Part shown: piece by piece, positions 43,770 through 52,958 of the stretch | Position numbering within the stretch: position 1 is the stretch's first letter | Layout of the letters: every line of letters starts with the position of its first letter | Assembly: GCA_951812645.1 (NCBI GenBank) | Contig: CATOSM010000001.1 | Location: 1,591,560 to 1,655,559 of the forward strand | Length of the DNA stretch: 64,000 nt | Reading direction: 5' to 3' | Origin: an uncultured Candidatus Nitrosopumilus sp. | GTDB lineage: Archaea; Thermoproteota; Nitrososphaeria; Nitrososphaerales; Nitrosopumilaceae | Position numbers and translations under genes: made by a program | The notes under the pieces: generated by a model | Database searches by the model: none | The model's input: only the letters and a program-made list of their open reading frames with translations | What the model was told of the DNA's origin: nothing

Positions 43770-44150
43770 ACGGACAAACTCTAGGTTTGACTCATTTAAG
43801 TTTAATTTTGTATCCGCAAGGTGACTGGCAAATTCTTCACTCATGACGTGTTTTAGGAATTATTGATAATTAAATATAGTTGATTTTTAGAATTTGGTTT
43901 TTGAGATAGAAGATTCAGTTTTGATCTGCTACAATAATGCTACACATAAGAAATTGATTGATGGTACCAACAAATTCCTTATTTCAGAATAATCAGAAAC
44001 ATATTGTTTGTTATTGTGGACAATGTCATGCCTAATATCAAATATTTTTAAAAAAATATTCCAATTTTTGTGAAACGGATTGGTGTATTTTATGTGAGCA
44101 TCTTCATAAGAATAACTGTCAGCATATAGAACAGACTCATTCCTTATTTC
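43770..44150. other. 380-bp AT-rich gap
   Basis: No frame resembling a gene; short promoter-like T-rich segments only. Confidence 0.5.
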
Positions 44151-44555
44151 TTACAAATAATCATCTACGCCCAACAATACAGAAAAAACAGTATTCACAT
44201 CATCCAAATTCATGAAACTGAATGAAGAAATTACTTGATCAGATATGGTTGCATTGGTTTGAATTTGTGAGAATAACTGTCTGGATTTTCTACAAGCCTG
44301 ATTTAAAAGAAAAATTTCAAACATGGATACTGCTTTAACAATTAAATGATTAGAAAGAGCAATTCTAACTTTATCATTTTTTTTACGTGTTCTGATTTCT
44401 TTTAAAATTGGAATAACTTCTTTTTTAGCATGTCTTCTTAAATGAAGATATAAATTTTCGTTAAATAGAGCGTTTTTCTTTCGTTTAGAAAACGTGCCAC
44501 GTTTTTTGTCTGCCATATGCCCACGTTTCTCCTTCTCGTATTGGCAGAACTCCAA
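44151..44555 (-). CDS. HEPN-like fragment or small helical protein
   Basis: A 134-residue basic helical protein (a start at M14, MADKKRG, is also possible). The segment KVRIALSNHLIVKAVSMFEIFLLN has the spacing of the first helices of HEPN/RiboL-PSP proteins, with the second-domain active motif not seen. It lies 65 bases after the defence-like cassette on the same strand and may be its tail gene or the remnant of one. Inference only. Confidence 0.45.
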   Translation of the reverse strand: MEFCQYEKEKRGHMADKKRGTFSKRKKNALFNENLYLHLRRHAKKEVIPILKEIRTRKKNDKVRIALSNHLIVKAVSMFEIFLLNQACRKSRQLFSQIQTNATISDQVISSFSFMNLDDVNTVFSVLLGVDDYL

Positions 44556-44619
44556 TTATTAGTTTTCTTTTTTGGCATTTTTTTATTCATTATGAACACT
44601 ATTTCTCAAACTCTTTCCA

Positions 44620-45237
44620 TTATTTTTCCATTAATTCTCTATCCTGTCTTGAATTTGATGTTTGACTGTTAGATAAAATTGATTTTTTTATACTGTCTAT
44701 TAATTCAACTTTGTATTTTTCTCTTCCGGGAAGCTTGTTTTCTTTTCCCATTTTGTTTAGTCGCTTAATTTCTTGTTCAAACAATCCCAATTTTTCTAAA
44801 TCTGCTCTCTTTCTTTTTAATGCCCTGTAATATGAAAAAGGAACTGAATCAAAAATTTCATTTTTTTTGAAAAATTTCACAACAGTCAATAAATCATAAA
44901 TGTAGTCTTTACTCAATCCAAAATCTCTAGAAATCGCCTCCGTGTAATTAGTAATCTCAAATTCATTTTCTATTGCTTTATTGAATTTTCTAAGCAATTC
45001 CCCTAAATTCCAGTACAGAGAACTAGGCAAGTATTGGTATTTTTTCCCTTTTTCCGATGTACCATAGAATAATCTTTGTGCTTTTTTTACTAGCTCAAAA
45101 TATCTGTCTCTAAAATCTGTGATTTTTGTTCCAGGATCCCCTTCTAATTCCATGGTGTCTATTAGATCAATCATCACTTCCCGAATCATATTTTCACCGT
45201 CAGGAAATTCAATAATTTTTACAGGAATTCTCTTCAT
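44620..45237 (-). CDS. helical protein, last gene of the 44.6-49.1 kb cassette
   Basis: A 205-residue soluble helical protein. The stretch LYWNLGELLRKFNKAI to FGLSKDYIYDLLTVVKFFKK has the look of the N-terminal wHTH domain seen in YhcG/DUF1016-type nucleases, but no PD-(D/E)XK motif follows. The ATG at 45237 overlaps the stop of the GHKL ATPase gene (ATGA), so the two are translationally coupled. A longer frame starting at 45300 lies inside the upstream gene and is less likely. Confidence 0.6.
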   Translation of the reverse strand: MKRIPVKIIEFPDGENMIREVMIDLIDTMELEGDPGTKITDFRDRYFELVKKAQRLFYGTSEKGKKYQYLPSSLYWNLGELLRKFNKAIENEFEITNYTEAISRDFGLSKDYIYDLLTVVKFFKKNEIFDSVPFSYYRALKRKRADLEKLGLFEQEIKRLNKMGKENKLPGREKYKVELIDSIKKSILSNSQTSNSRQDRELMEK

Positions 45238-46772
45238 TCCAATCCCCAGACAGCATGTAAGAAATCCCTGAACCGAATCATTGTTTCTTTTGCATCCCAT
45301 TCAACTTCTTCATTTTTGTGTCTGATTAATGCCTCAATCACTATTCTCATCAGGTTATAGTTTTGGATTTTTTTACTATCCATAGTGCGTAGGTACATTG
45401 GATGTAATTCGTCGATTACTATTGCCCCTACATTTGTTTGAACGCTTGCTTCCTCATTATGCGTCTGTAATTGTTTGGTAAAAACAAGCTTTAGCCCTTT
45501 AGATTTTTTCTCCTTTTTGGAGGCTGTTCTATCTGCATCTTCATCCTCAATCAAACTAGTTCCATCATCTATGCTTCTATCACTTCCATCCTCCTCTCCT
45601 GATCCAGTTCCATCTCCAGGTCCCTTGCCTGGCTCTTCCCCTACAACCGTGTCACCGTCTTCATCTAGTGTCAGTGTACTTTTTCTAGATGTGAGGAATG
45701 GATTTAGATCTTTGAAATCTTTCGTATTGAGCAATTGATCCAGTCTTTGTGTGAGTTCATTAGTTACAACTTGAACGTCCTGTTGAAATTCCACATTCAG
45801 TAATTTTTGTTCCTCTAAGAATTTCCAAAAACCATCTTCAACCTTGGATCTACAATCGTTTGTATGGATACCTTTTTTGAAATTTTCTTTATTTGATGTT
45901 AGTTGATCTGCAAGTACTGACAAATCAACAATACAAAAAACCCGATTTGAAAAATCCCCTTTGATTCTAATTGCAAGATCTAATTCTTTATTGTAAATTC
46001 GTTTTCCAAAAACAGTGTATACGATATGTCTTCGCATTTCAGGAATTTTCTCTTTTGAGATAAAACATATTGCTGGAATTTTTTGTTTTTTCCAAGTAAA
46101 TATCTTTTTGAATCTGTCTCCTTTTGGTAACCATGGGGATAGTGGCTTACCATCTATTGTAATATCAATTTGTTTTGTGATGAGTGCATAATTCCACCAA
46201 AATTGAATAATTGCAGGTAATTTTTCTTTTAATTCTTGATATGCATGTGCTGTAAGTTGTACACTGTATGTTGTTCCATATGTGTGAGAATAACTTGGAA
46301 TATCTAAAATTTCTTTTAGTGGATACTTTTCTGTTGTTTTGAATTCAACATCTTTCTCAGTTCGATACATTTTGGATGCCATGAACTCATCTTTTCCTTT
46401 GCCTGTAACTGTGATTATTTCTCCACCTTGTTTAGAAACTAGGAATAACTTTGCACCTACTCCTGCAAATCCTATTCCTTGGCCTTTTTGTTTTGAAGAA
46501 AAAGATACTTTGTGATACCCATCTTTTCCATAAAACTGAGTTTCTGTCATCGGTGGTGCATTGTTGTGAAATAAAAGATAGCCTGTATCTTTACCTTTTT
46601 TAACAAGTGAAATGGTGATCTTACCATTTGTAATGGAATGATCTCTGAATGCATCAACAGCATTTGCAATTGCCTCATTAACTAGAATGTCTGTTTCGCT
46701 GTACTCGTACATATCTAGAAGATTTTCTAAATTGTGTAACCTGTCTACAGGCAATGGATCCCCCCCACTCAA
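45234..46772 (-). CDS. GHKL (MORC/MutL-like) ATPase with acidic linker
   Basis: A 512-residue protein with a Bergerat ATP-binding fold: N-box VNEAIANAVDAF (residues 31-42, Glu33 and Asn37) and glycine lid GQGIGFAGVGAK (98-109). The usual DxGxG is HNNAPPM at 69-75, without the Asp, which is unusual. A transducer-like region follows, then a Gly/Asp/Glu-rich linker near 365-420 and a helical C-terminus. Related ATPases clamp DNA. Start overlaps the ParB-like stop by ATGA. Confidence 0.75.
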   Translation of the reverse strand: MSGGDPLPVDRLHNLENLLDMYEYSETDILVNEAIANAVDAFRDHSITNGKITISLVKKGKDTGYLLFHNNAPPMTETQFYGKDGYHKVSFSSKQKGQGIGFAGVGAKLFLVSKQGGEIITVTGKGKDEFMASKMYRTEKDVEFKTTEKYPLKEILDIPSYSHTYGTTYSVQLTAHAYQELKEKLPAIIQFWWNYALITKQIDITIDGKPLSPWLPKGDRFKKIFTWKKQKIPAICFISKEKIPEMRRHIVYTVFGKRIYNKELDLAIRIKGDFSNRVFCIVDLSVLADQLTSNKENFKKGIHTNDCRSKVEDGFWKFLEEQKLLNVEFQQDVQVVTNELTQRLDQLLNTKDFKDLNPFLTSRKSTLTLDEDGDTVVGEEPGKGPGDGTGSGEEDGSDRSIDDGTSLIEDEDADRTASKKEKKSKGLKLVFTKQLQTHNEEASVQTNVGAIVIDELHPMYLRTMDSKKIQNYNLMRIVIEALIRHKNEEVEWDAKETMIRFRDFLHAVWGLE

Positions 46773-47986
46773 AAGTTAGGCAGCCTCCCAGGCCTGGTGA
46801 TTACATAATATTCGCATCTATCCCAAAGATGACTCAAACTTCGTTCTTGAGAAATAATTGGATTATTTAGAAAGTCTGGATTAAAGAATAACTCTAGATC
46901 TTCAAACAATTGCTTCCATGGTATTTTCTTATTTGTGTACAATGGAGCTTTCTTTCCATCTTTTGATGTAATGTCAAAATCTCTGTCACGTAATCTATTC
47001 GCAATCAATTTGCATAGTGTTTCAAAAATATGTCTTTTACAAAGATTCATTGATGCATCAATGTTGACAGAATCTCCAGATTCCATCCAAGGTTTAATGT
47101 ATGATGTAATTAATAATTCTAAAAATGTAGTAACATTCTGTAGCTCTAAATGCCTATAATCTATATCTTGTTTCATTTCATCATTTGTGATTGGAATTGT
47201 TCTAATTAAATGAGTTAAGCCATAAAATGCATTTTTAGATGTTAGTAACGGAATTTCTAATTTCATTTGTTTTTGTTGGAATTTTTCAACCAAATTCACA
47301 ATCTTAGTTTTAGGAACCTGTGCATCTGAAATGAATTTGTATTGATTTACAAGTGAATCCAAGTTGTATTTGATACTATCAAGTAATATTGCAACTAGAA
47401 TTTCTTTGGTTTTTAATTTCTGTAACTTTTCTTTATTTTTCAAATTTTTTGCCATACACATATGATAAATGATTTCATTTTCTGATGGCTCTCTTTTTAA
47501 TTCCTTTTCTAATTCCTTCTTAATTTCAATGAATTGATCATTTAAAGAACCGTACCTCCTACCTGCTGGTGGATCTTTTCTAGCTTCATTTGACATGTAT
47601 CCTAAAGTTAATCGCTCATCTGGTTCTAATTCCAAGTAAATTTTTGCAGGTGCCTTCTCAATTCCCAATTCACGCAAAACATGATAACGATGCTGACCTG
47701 CAAGTAAAAGAAACTGATTATTTCCTAAATCCTCTACTGTCAAAGGTTCAATGAGCCCTTCTGCGTTTATTTGTGGGTCCAATCGTTTTAACAAGTTTGA
47801 ATCTTTTTCACGAACAACGATTTTCTGATCAATCTCAATACGTTCTAATTGAATTTCATTAAGATAGAAGTATCTCAACCTGTCTTGTTTCTCAAGAACT
47901 CTATCTAAAAAAATCTCTGATTTTATACTTTGAATCTGCTTTAATCTTTGAAGATCCTCTTTTTGCTTTTTATCTAAATAAGACAT
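46769..47986 (-). CDS. ParB/Srx-like protein
   Basis: A 405-residue protein. LAGQHRYHVLRELG at residues 95-108 is the GxxRxxA-like nucleotide site of the ParB/sulfiredoxin fold, preceded by INAEGLIEPLTVEDLGNNQF. The C-terminal 280 residues are helical with no named domain. ParB-like folds bind or hydrolyse CTP/ATP or cut DNA. It lies between an HNH nuclease gene (10 bases) and the GHKL gene (overlap) with no par partner, so partitioning is unlikely. Confidence 0.75.
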   Translation of the reverse strand: MSYLDKKQKEDLQRLKQIQSIKSEIFLDRVLEKQDRLRYFYLNEIQLERIEIDQKIVVREKDSNLLKRLDPQINAEGLIEPLTVEDLGNNQFLLLAGQHRYHVLRELGIEKAPAKIYLELEPDERLTLGYMSNEARKDPPAGRRYGSLNDQFIEIKKELEKELKREPSENEIIYHMCMAKNLKNKEKLQKLKTKEILVAILLDSIKYNLDSLVNQYKFISDAQVPKTKIVNLVEKFQQKQMKLEIPLLTSKNAFYGLTHLIRTIPITNDEMKQDIDYRHLELQNVTTFLELLITSYIKPWMESGDSVNIDASMNLCKRHIFETLCKLIANRLRDRDFDITSKDGKKAPLYTNKKIPWKQLFEDLELFFNPDFLNNPIISQERSLSHLWDRCEYYVITRPGRLPNF

Positions 47987-47996
47987 GTTTTGTCTC

Positions 47997-48218
47997 TCAT
48001 CTACCGTGATTTTCCCTCCTTAGATTGAGAAAAATCTGATTGGAACTTTTGCCTTTTTTTATATTGCATTTGGAACAAAGAACTTGAAGATTTCCTAGAA
48101 TATCTGATCCTCCTTTAGATTTTGGATAGACATGATCAATTTGGAGATTATTTGTAGATCCACACTTGAGACATTTTGAATTTAATGTGAACACCCGTCT
48201 TCTAACGTCAATTTTCAT
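47997..48218 (-). CDS. HNH endonuclease
   Basis: A 73-residue HNH nuclease: CLKCG (Cys16, Cys19), IDHVYPKSKGG with catalytic His29, and CSKC (Cys48, Cys51) closing the zinc site. It consists of little more than the nuclease module, so targeting must come from partners. It starts at the stop of the zinc-cluster protein (ATGA overlap). Confidence 0.85.
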   Translation of the reverse strand: MKIDVRRRVFTLNSKCLKCGSTNNLQIDHVYPKSKGGSDILGNLQVLCSKCNIKKGKSSNQIFLNLRRENHGR

Positions 48219-49099
48219 GATTCATTCTCTGTACCATTTTGCTTATGATTAATTTTAAACTCATTTTGGGAATTATCCCATAATATATTATTCATATTGT
48301 TTGCATTAGGAAATTCATTATCTGGTATGTTTTGCTCTTGATTGTATTTTACAAGTCGATTCGTAACATCATCTAGCATTGATAATTTCTCGTTATCTGT
48401 CAGTTTCACATTCAATGCGTAACGTGGAATTTGTGATTTTTTTACATCCTTCACTATGATCACCCCATGTTTTAGAAGTATATCGTAAATTGGAACATTA
48501 AAAAATGATTTTACAACATCAATGTTTGTAGAATCTTTGTTGTTAAAATAAGCTAGAGATTCAGATATTTCTCCTTTATGTAATGATCCGTACTCTAGCA
48601 ATTCCTTTAACATTACTAACTGATAATTTGATTTTAATTTCATAATCGAATCTAAGAATTCTTTGAATTCATAATATGTTTTTATCGACTCATCTACCTC
48701 TTCATAAATTGGTGTTTGTTTTTTATGATTTCCTAAATTTTGTTTAATATTTTCTTTTGTGGACTCTTCTAACCGCCAATCTTCATCGTTATCTTCTTGT
48801 TTGATATTTGATTTTTGCTGTTCACTAATTTTTTCTTTATATCTTTCTTTCATCAAACTATTTCGTGGTTTAGTTCTAACTCTATAATTACAACATTTGC
48901 AAAAACGATTATCTTTAGCACCTTGTGGAATCATATAGATTTCACATATTTGGCATCTAACTTGACCGCTAGCATATCTACTTCCGTTAGTTGGTTTCTT
49001 TGCTTTGTATTTGATGCATTTACCTTTACACGTACGGTTTGATGAACTATTCATATGATCATGGCTTTCTACATGTTTATTTTTGAATATGTCGATCAT
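48215..49099 (-). CDS. zinc-cluster protein, first gene of the cassette
   Basis: A 294-residue protein. C24-x3-C28, C49-x2-C52 and C67-x-C69-C70 form a Cys-rich N-terminal module. A charged linker follows, then a helical C-terminal domain with KHGVIIVKDVKKSQIPRYALNV, reminiscent of a winged helix. The ATG at 49099 is preferred because AGGAG (49107-49111) is 8 bases upstream; the longer frame at 49129 begins inside a palindrome. A likely DNA-binding subunit and possible autoregulator. Confidence 0.65.
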   Translation of the reverse strand: MIDIFKNKHVESHDHMNSSSNRTCKGKCIKYKAKKPTNGSRYASGQVRCQICEIYMIPQGAKDNRFCKCCNYRVRTKPRNSLMKERYKEKISEQQKSNIKQEDNDEDWRLEESTKENIKQNLGNHKKQTPIYEEVDESIKTYYEFKEFLDSIMKLKSNYQLVMLKELLEYGSLHKGEISESLAYFNNKDSTNIDVVKSFFNVPIYDILLKHGVIIVKDVKKSQIPRYALNVKLTDNEKLSMLDDVTNRLVKYNQEQNIPDNEFPNANNMNNILWDNSQNEFKINHKQNGTENES

Positions 49100-49106
49100 A
49101 ATTCTG

Positions 49107-49111
49107 CTCCT
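49107..49111 (-). promoter_or_regulatory. Shine-Dalgarno site of the cassette's first gene
   Basis: AGGAG on the minus strand, eight bases before the ATG at 49099; it decides between the two start codons. Confidence 0.6.
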
Positions 49112-49114
49112 ATA

Positions 49115-49167
49115 TAGAACATAATACATGTTCTACATATAAAATTCATCTGTTCCATACTGGAACA
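49115..49167. promoter_or_regulatory. cassette promoter flanked by two palindromic operators
   Basis: TAGAACAT-AATAC-ATGTTCTA (49115-49135) and TGTTCCA-TAC-TGGAACA (49151-49167) flank a TATA box (TTTTATAT on the minus strand, 49137-49144). Both palindromes contain TGTTC/GAACA half-sites and their centres are 34 bp apart. One covers the predicted start, the other the factor-B site. This is the layout of a repressed archaeal promoter. Confidence 0.7.
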
Positions 49168-49316
49168 TACTGCTAATTTATGCCTAAATCCTTCTAATTA
49201 TTTTATGGAACTGATCCCAAAACCGACCATTCGGGCAGTTTCCGATGACCGTCTGGGATCTGTTCATCGCCAAACACAATACATTCTCATGAAATTTCAA
49301 GAACGACAGATTCACA

Positions 49317-49604
49317 ATGCGTGCAGCGTGGGATCCATGGCAAAAGCCTGACGGCACTGCCCTTTCTGATGCCGTATCCAGGGTCGGCACCGATGTCACC
49401 AGTTCGGCATCCTATAGCACTATCAACGCTGGTACGGACGGCATCACCTTTGATCATACCGACTTTATCGGACCAAACACGCTTCCAGCCTCAGGATCCC
49501 CTGATCCTGCACTGGTCGGCTTTGTGCTTGACCTTAGTCGCGTTGCAACGGGCGCCGATGTCACCATCACGGAATCCGTAACCTATTCTGCAACCTGCAG
49601 CTAG
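49317..49604 (+). pseudogene. C-terminal fragment of a surface protein
   Basis: A 95-residue GC-rich frame with VGFVLDLSRVATGADVTITESVTYSATCS, which resembles the end of the beta-helix protein at 61.6-63.3 kb (LQFTIDLTGKATGPDS... GSCS). The upstream part is missing (stop just before). Most likely the remaining tail of a paralogue. Confidence 0.5.
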
Positions 49605-49616
49605 GAATCCGACCGC

Positions 49617-49881
49617 ATGGCCCCAAGGTACGGCAGCATTGCCGCAGCGGCAGTATGTTTTTCCTTTTTGCCATGATGCCTGCGGATGCCGCAATAGGGT
49701 ACATTACGGACTTGGGAAAAACATAACAGTTGATGCCGGCACCACCCAGACGCATACATGAACTGTCACAAACTTCTCGCTTACTGATTCCATCGATACC
49801 ACCGTTGTCATTCTCCAGGAGGCAAGCGAGTTTGTAACCGTACCCCAGCTTGAAGTGCACAACCATGCACAAAGGCCATAA
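49617..49881 (+). pseudogene. decayed secreted protein, paralogue of the gene at 63.7 kb
   Basis: Signal peptide (MAPRYGSIAAAAV) then, over three frames and one internal stop, AIGYITDLGKNITVDAGTTQTH and VVILQEASEFVTVPQLEV. The same order (signal, GYI.. strand, ITIDAN.., GAEFVTL) is seen in the partial gene at the right edge. Confidence 0.6.
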
Positions 49882-50800
49882 ACGTAGTTTTGAGGTCCTG
49901 TAAACTCCGGGTCTTATTGTAAATTTTGGCTGCCATTTCCAGATTCTTCAAACATGTGATTTTCAGTGTAAAGCGACCATAATTGTTTGTGTTCTGTAAA
50001 CTGGAGTAATTATCAAAAAATAAAATAAATGAGACTTGGGCACAACTGGTTCTAATTTTTGGGTCAATTCCCAAATTATTCAAACGGAAAAAGCCAGGGA
50101 TCCTTACAGCGTTATTTCATTGCAACATGAATGTAAAAATCCTCGGAGACATAAGATGCGAATCACTTCCTGTTGGCGTTTTGTATTTGACGGGAATGCC
50201 GTCTTTGGATGGGGAGGTATTCAGGCCGGGTAGACCGTACGTGCACCCTACAATTCTGATGGTACGGCTGCTCATCATAAACTCATCGATGTGAATTCCA
50301 GGTAACAACACATTGCATTGTTTTCTTTTGACTGAAGGCACTGGTGATGGATTGCCCAGGGTTTGCAGATTGACTCAAATTCCAAACCAAAGAACCACTG
50401 GCAGGCGATTCCAAGTTCTGCCAACTGGCGATATCGTTGGTACGATGGGAACCACCAGAGAGGATAAAACTTGCAGTCTTAAAGTTCCGTAATTGGCCAA
50501 GAGCTGTATGCGGATGGAAAGGCCTCAATCGAACCCCCTTCTTGAGTGTCTCAGAGACGCTTTTGACATCAGGGTACTGCCTGCAGAGAGACTGCACAAC
50601 GTCAAATCGTTTGTAATGACTTGTGTATCATTTGGCAGTTTGCTACAACCATGCAATCGGTGCAGGGAATCCAAGAATTGCAAAGAGAATGCCCTGCCGC
50701 TGAGAAACCGTTAAGATGTTTTTTGTGTAATGGTCATGCCCGAGTCTCAGCTGTTTGTATTTTAACCCCCGTTTATTGTCTACTTGGAGGAAACTCTCGT
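49882..50800. other. 900-bp stretch without an intact gene
   Basis: No intact frame. On the minus strand, pieces such as GGSHRTNDIASWQNLESPAS (near 50400-50460) and SKDGIPVKYKTPTGSDSH (near 50160-50220) look protein-like but are in different frames, so this may be a decayed gene I cannot name. Confidence 0.4.
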
Positions 50801-51355
50801 TTAATTTTCTTTCCACTTTATTGAACAGCCAATTGACGGGTCAAAATCTTTTTCAATTTTTTCCCCAGCAATCAATTTTTCCATATTGAGAATCATTGTT
50901 TTTTCAGTTGCCTCATCATCTGGTTTCATGGCATTGTCTATCTTGCCGTGAAAAACTAGTTTTTTTTGTGCGTTAAACAAGAAAGGGTCTGGGGTACACA
51001 CTGCACCATATTTCTTTGCAATCCCTTGCGTCTCATCTACCAAATAATCAAATCTGAATCCTTTTTCTTTAGCGGTCTGTTTCATTGCATCAAAACTATC
51101 TTCTGGGTAATCAGTCGAGTCGTTACTGTTAATCCCAATCATTGCAATATCTTTTCCACATTTTTCATAGAGTTCATTGAGTGCATCAACTTTTGCTTTG
51201 ACATATGGACAATGGTTACACATGAAAATTACCAAAATTCCCTTGTAGCTGCTATAGTCCTCCATCGAATGCATCTTGCCATCAATTCCCATCAATCTGA
51301 AATCTGGGGCAATGTCTCCTGCCTTTAATTTGATTCGTGATTCTAAAAGTACCAT
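50801..51355 (-). CDS. thioredoxin-fold peroxiredoxin-like protein
   Basis: A 184-residue cytosolic protein of the AhpC/TSA-like thioredoxin superfamily: APDFRLMGIDGK start, active-site CNHCPYV (CxxC) near residue 46, and CTPDPFLFNAQKKLVFHGKID. It would act in thiol redox balance. Single gene. Confidence 0.85.
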   Translation of the reverse strand: MVLLESRIKLKAGDIAPDFRLMGIDGKMHSMEDYSSYKGILVIFMCNHCPYVKAKVDALNELYEKCGKDIAMIGINSNDSTDYPEDSFDAMKQTAKEKGFRFDYLVDETQGIAKKYGAVCTPDPFLFNAQKKLVFHGKIDNAMKPDDEATEKTMILNMEKLIAGEKIEKDFDPSIGCSIKWKEN

Positions 51356-51435
51356 ATTGAAAAGATCTTGTTTTCAAATAAAACCCTTGCCAAGAAGACA
51401 ACAATTAAAATCCACACTTTATCCATTCTCCTTGT

Positions 51436-51509
51436 GGGCCGGTAGTATAGCCTGGTAGTATACCCGCCTTGCACGCGGGGGGTCACGGATTCAAATTCCG
51501 TCCGGTCCA
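51436..51509 (+). tRNA. tRNA-Ala(TGC)
   Basis: A 74-base cloverleaf: acceptor GGGCCGG/CCGGTCC, anticodon stem CCCGC/GCGGG with loop CTTGCAC (anticodon TGC), T-loop TTCAAAT. No intron or encoded CCA. Confidence 0.93.
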
Positions 51510-51585
51510 CTTTCTAATCCCCCGATCAATGCTGATATTCGGACTCCAGGATGGATTTAAATAGGATAAGTGTTGGTTTTCATTT

Positions 51586-51687
51586 ATGGCAAGTGTAGTC
51601 GATGGATGGCCTGTATGGATTCCACTCATTGTTGGTTTAGCTCCAGGTTTAATTTACTGGTTAGCAATTACCGCAAAGAGAAAATAA
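51586..51687 (+). CDS. 33-residue single-helix membrane protein
   Basis: MASVVDGWPVWIPLIVGLAP then GLIYWLAITAKRK: one membrane helix with a basic end. A TATA-like TTTAAATAGG is at 51556-51565, which places the transcript start next to the ATG. Small single-helix proteins of this kind are often subunits of respiratory complexes. Function not assigned. Confidence 0.55.
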   Translation: MASVVDGWPVWIPLIVGLAPGLIYWLAITAKRK

Positions 51688-51815
51688 AACTTACATCTAT
51701 TTTTAGTTTCTTTTTATTCTATTGTCCGGTGTAAACTAGGTTTAAGGTTGTTACCTTTCTTGTTCACTATTTGATATACTACCTGAAATTAATCCCTGTT
51801 ATCATAAGAAAAATC

Positions 51816-52895
51816 ATGATGAAGATGTTCCCCTGTGTCTTTTTGATATTACTCCTGGTCCCATTCTCTCAGGCCCTTGCTGCAGAAACCACCGACAATA
51901 CTCCCACACTAATTGTAAGTCTTGATAAAGAAAACATTCATGTCTACAAAGATTCTGAAGGCTTTACTGTTGCAGTAGGGCTTGTAGAAAACAGGGATCC
52001 TCTTACGGCTGTAACCAATGTGCAAATTCAGGCTAGCTTTTTTGATGAATTTGGAGATGCCCCATTAGAAGTAACGTCTGGCAGTACCGTTCTTGAAGTT
52101 ATTCCCCCAAATGGACAATCTCCGTTTTCCATTCGTTCAGAAACTGGCAATTCTGCTATTTCCGAAGCATCTGTTTCTCTCTTAGGTTTTGATCCTTCAG
52201 AAAAAAAACAAAAAGAGATTCTGGTATATTCTAGTGAAATCCTTTCATCCTCCACACTACAATTTTCAGGAGTTCTACAAAATGGCGGTGCCCCGGTCAC
52301 TGATACCACTGTATACTTGGCGTTTTATGATAATTTTGAGCCTCCAAGAATTCTTAGTGTTTCTACCATTGAATTAGGCGATGTGGATTTGAATACCGGT
52401 GTCAATTTTGTATTTGATGAGATAATTGACTCGCAAGCGGTAGGTTTCTGGCTTTTTGCTGAATCTGATATTTTCTACTCTGACTTTGTAGATGTTAAAA
52501 TTCCTGCATCTGAAATACCAACCAAAAAGGTAACAATTTCCAATGTCTCAGTAAAAGACTCTGACGGAAATCCCTCATCCGAACTGACTGTTGGGTCTGT
52601 TTTTAATATTGAAAGTGAAACATCGATAGAATTTGCAACCGATTCCCCATCTGCCGAAACGGCATTCACTTACTATGTTCAAATAAAAAAATCCCCTGAT
52701 CATCGTGATGGCACACCCACTGTTGAGTACGTTGGTAAATTCGATGGCAGATTTATTGGAAACGGCGTAGAAACCCAAACCATTGATTGGACTCCAAAAC
52801 AGCCTGGATTCTTTTTCATTGAAACATTTGTCTGGGATAGAAATGACATACCAATTGCCGAACAAGGCCCGTACACTTTGATAACTGTAAAATAG
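51816..52895 (+). CDS. secreted protein with Ig-like beta domains
   Basis: A 359-residue protein with signal peptide (MMKMFPCVFLILLLVPFSQALA) and three Ig-like segments (DKENIHVYKDSEGFTVAVG, STLQFSGVLQNGGAPV, SNVSVKDSDGNPSSELTVG). A TTG at 51771 in frame is unlikely because the signal peptide begins at the ATG. Extracellular, possibly surface-associated. Function unknown. Confidence 0.7.
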   Translation: MMKMFPCVFLILLLVPFSQALAAETTDNTPTLIVSLDKENIHVYKDSEGFTVAVGLVENRDPLTAVTNVQIQASFFDEFGDAPLEVTSGSTVLEVIPPNGQSPFSIRSETGNSAISEASVSLLGFDPSEKKQKEILVYSSEILSSSTLQFSGVLQNGGAPVTDTTVYLAFYDNFEPPRILSVSTIELGDVDLNTGVNFVFDEIIDSQAVGFWLFAESDIFYSDFVDVKIPASEIPTKKVTISNVSVKDSDGNPSSELTVGSVFNIESETSIEFATDSPSAETAFTYYVQIKKSPDHRDGTPTVEYVGKFDGRFIGNGVETQTIDWTPKQPGFFFIETFVWDRNDIPIAEQGPYTLITVK

Positions 52896-52958
52896 TGCTA
52901 TCTGTACCATTTCCTAGTTTTCTCATCGTTTAAATCAGAAAGAATATTCTATCTTACC

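Noticed and set aside
45475..45738. Ser/Pro-rich frame opposite the GHKL acidic linker
   Set aside because: It is the antisense of the Asp/Gly/Glu-rich linker and has no promoter.
49184..49399. 71-residue minus-strand frame beside the cassette promoter
   Set aside because: It lacks a start context and overlaps a better plus-strand surface-protein fragment.
41951..50042. The phrase GAGACTTGGGCA at 41951-41962 and 50031-50042 as ends of an element
   Set aside because: Only 12 bases match and the flanks do not; chance is likely.
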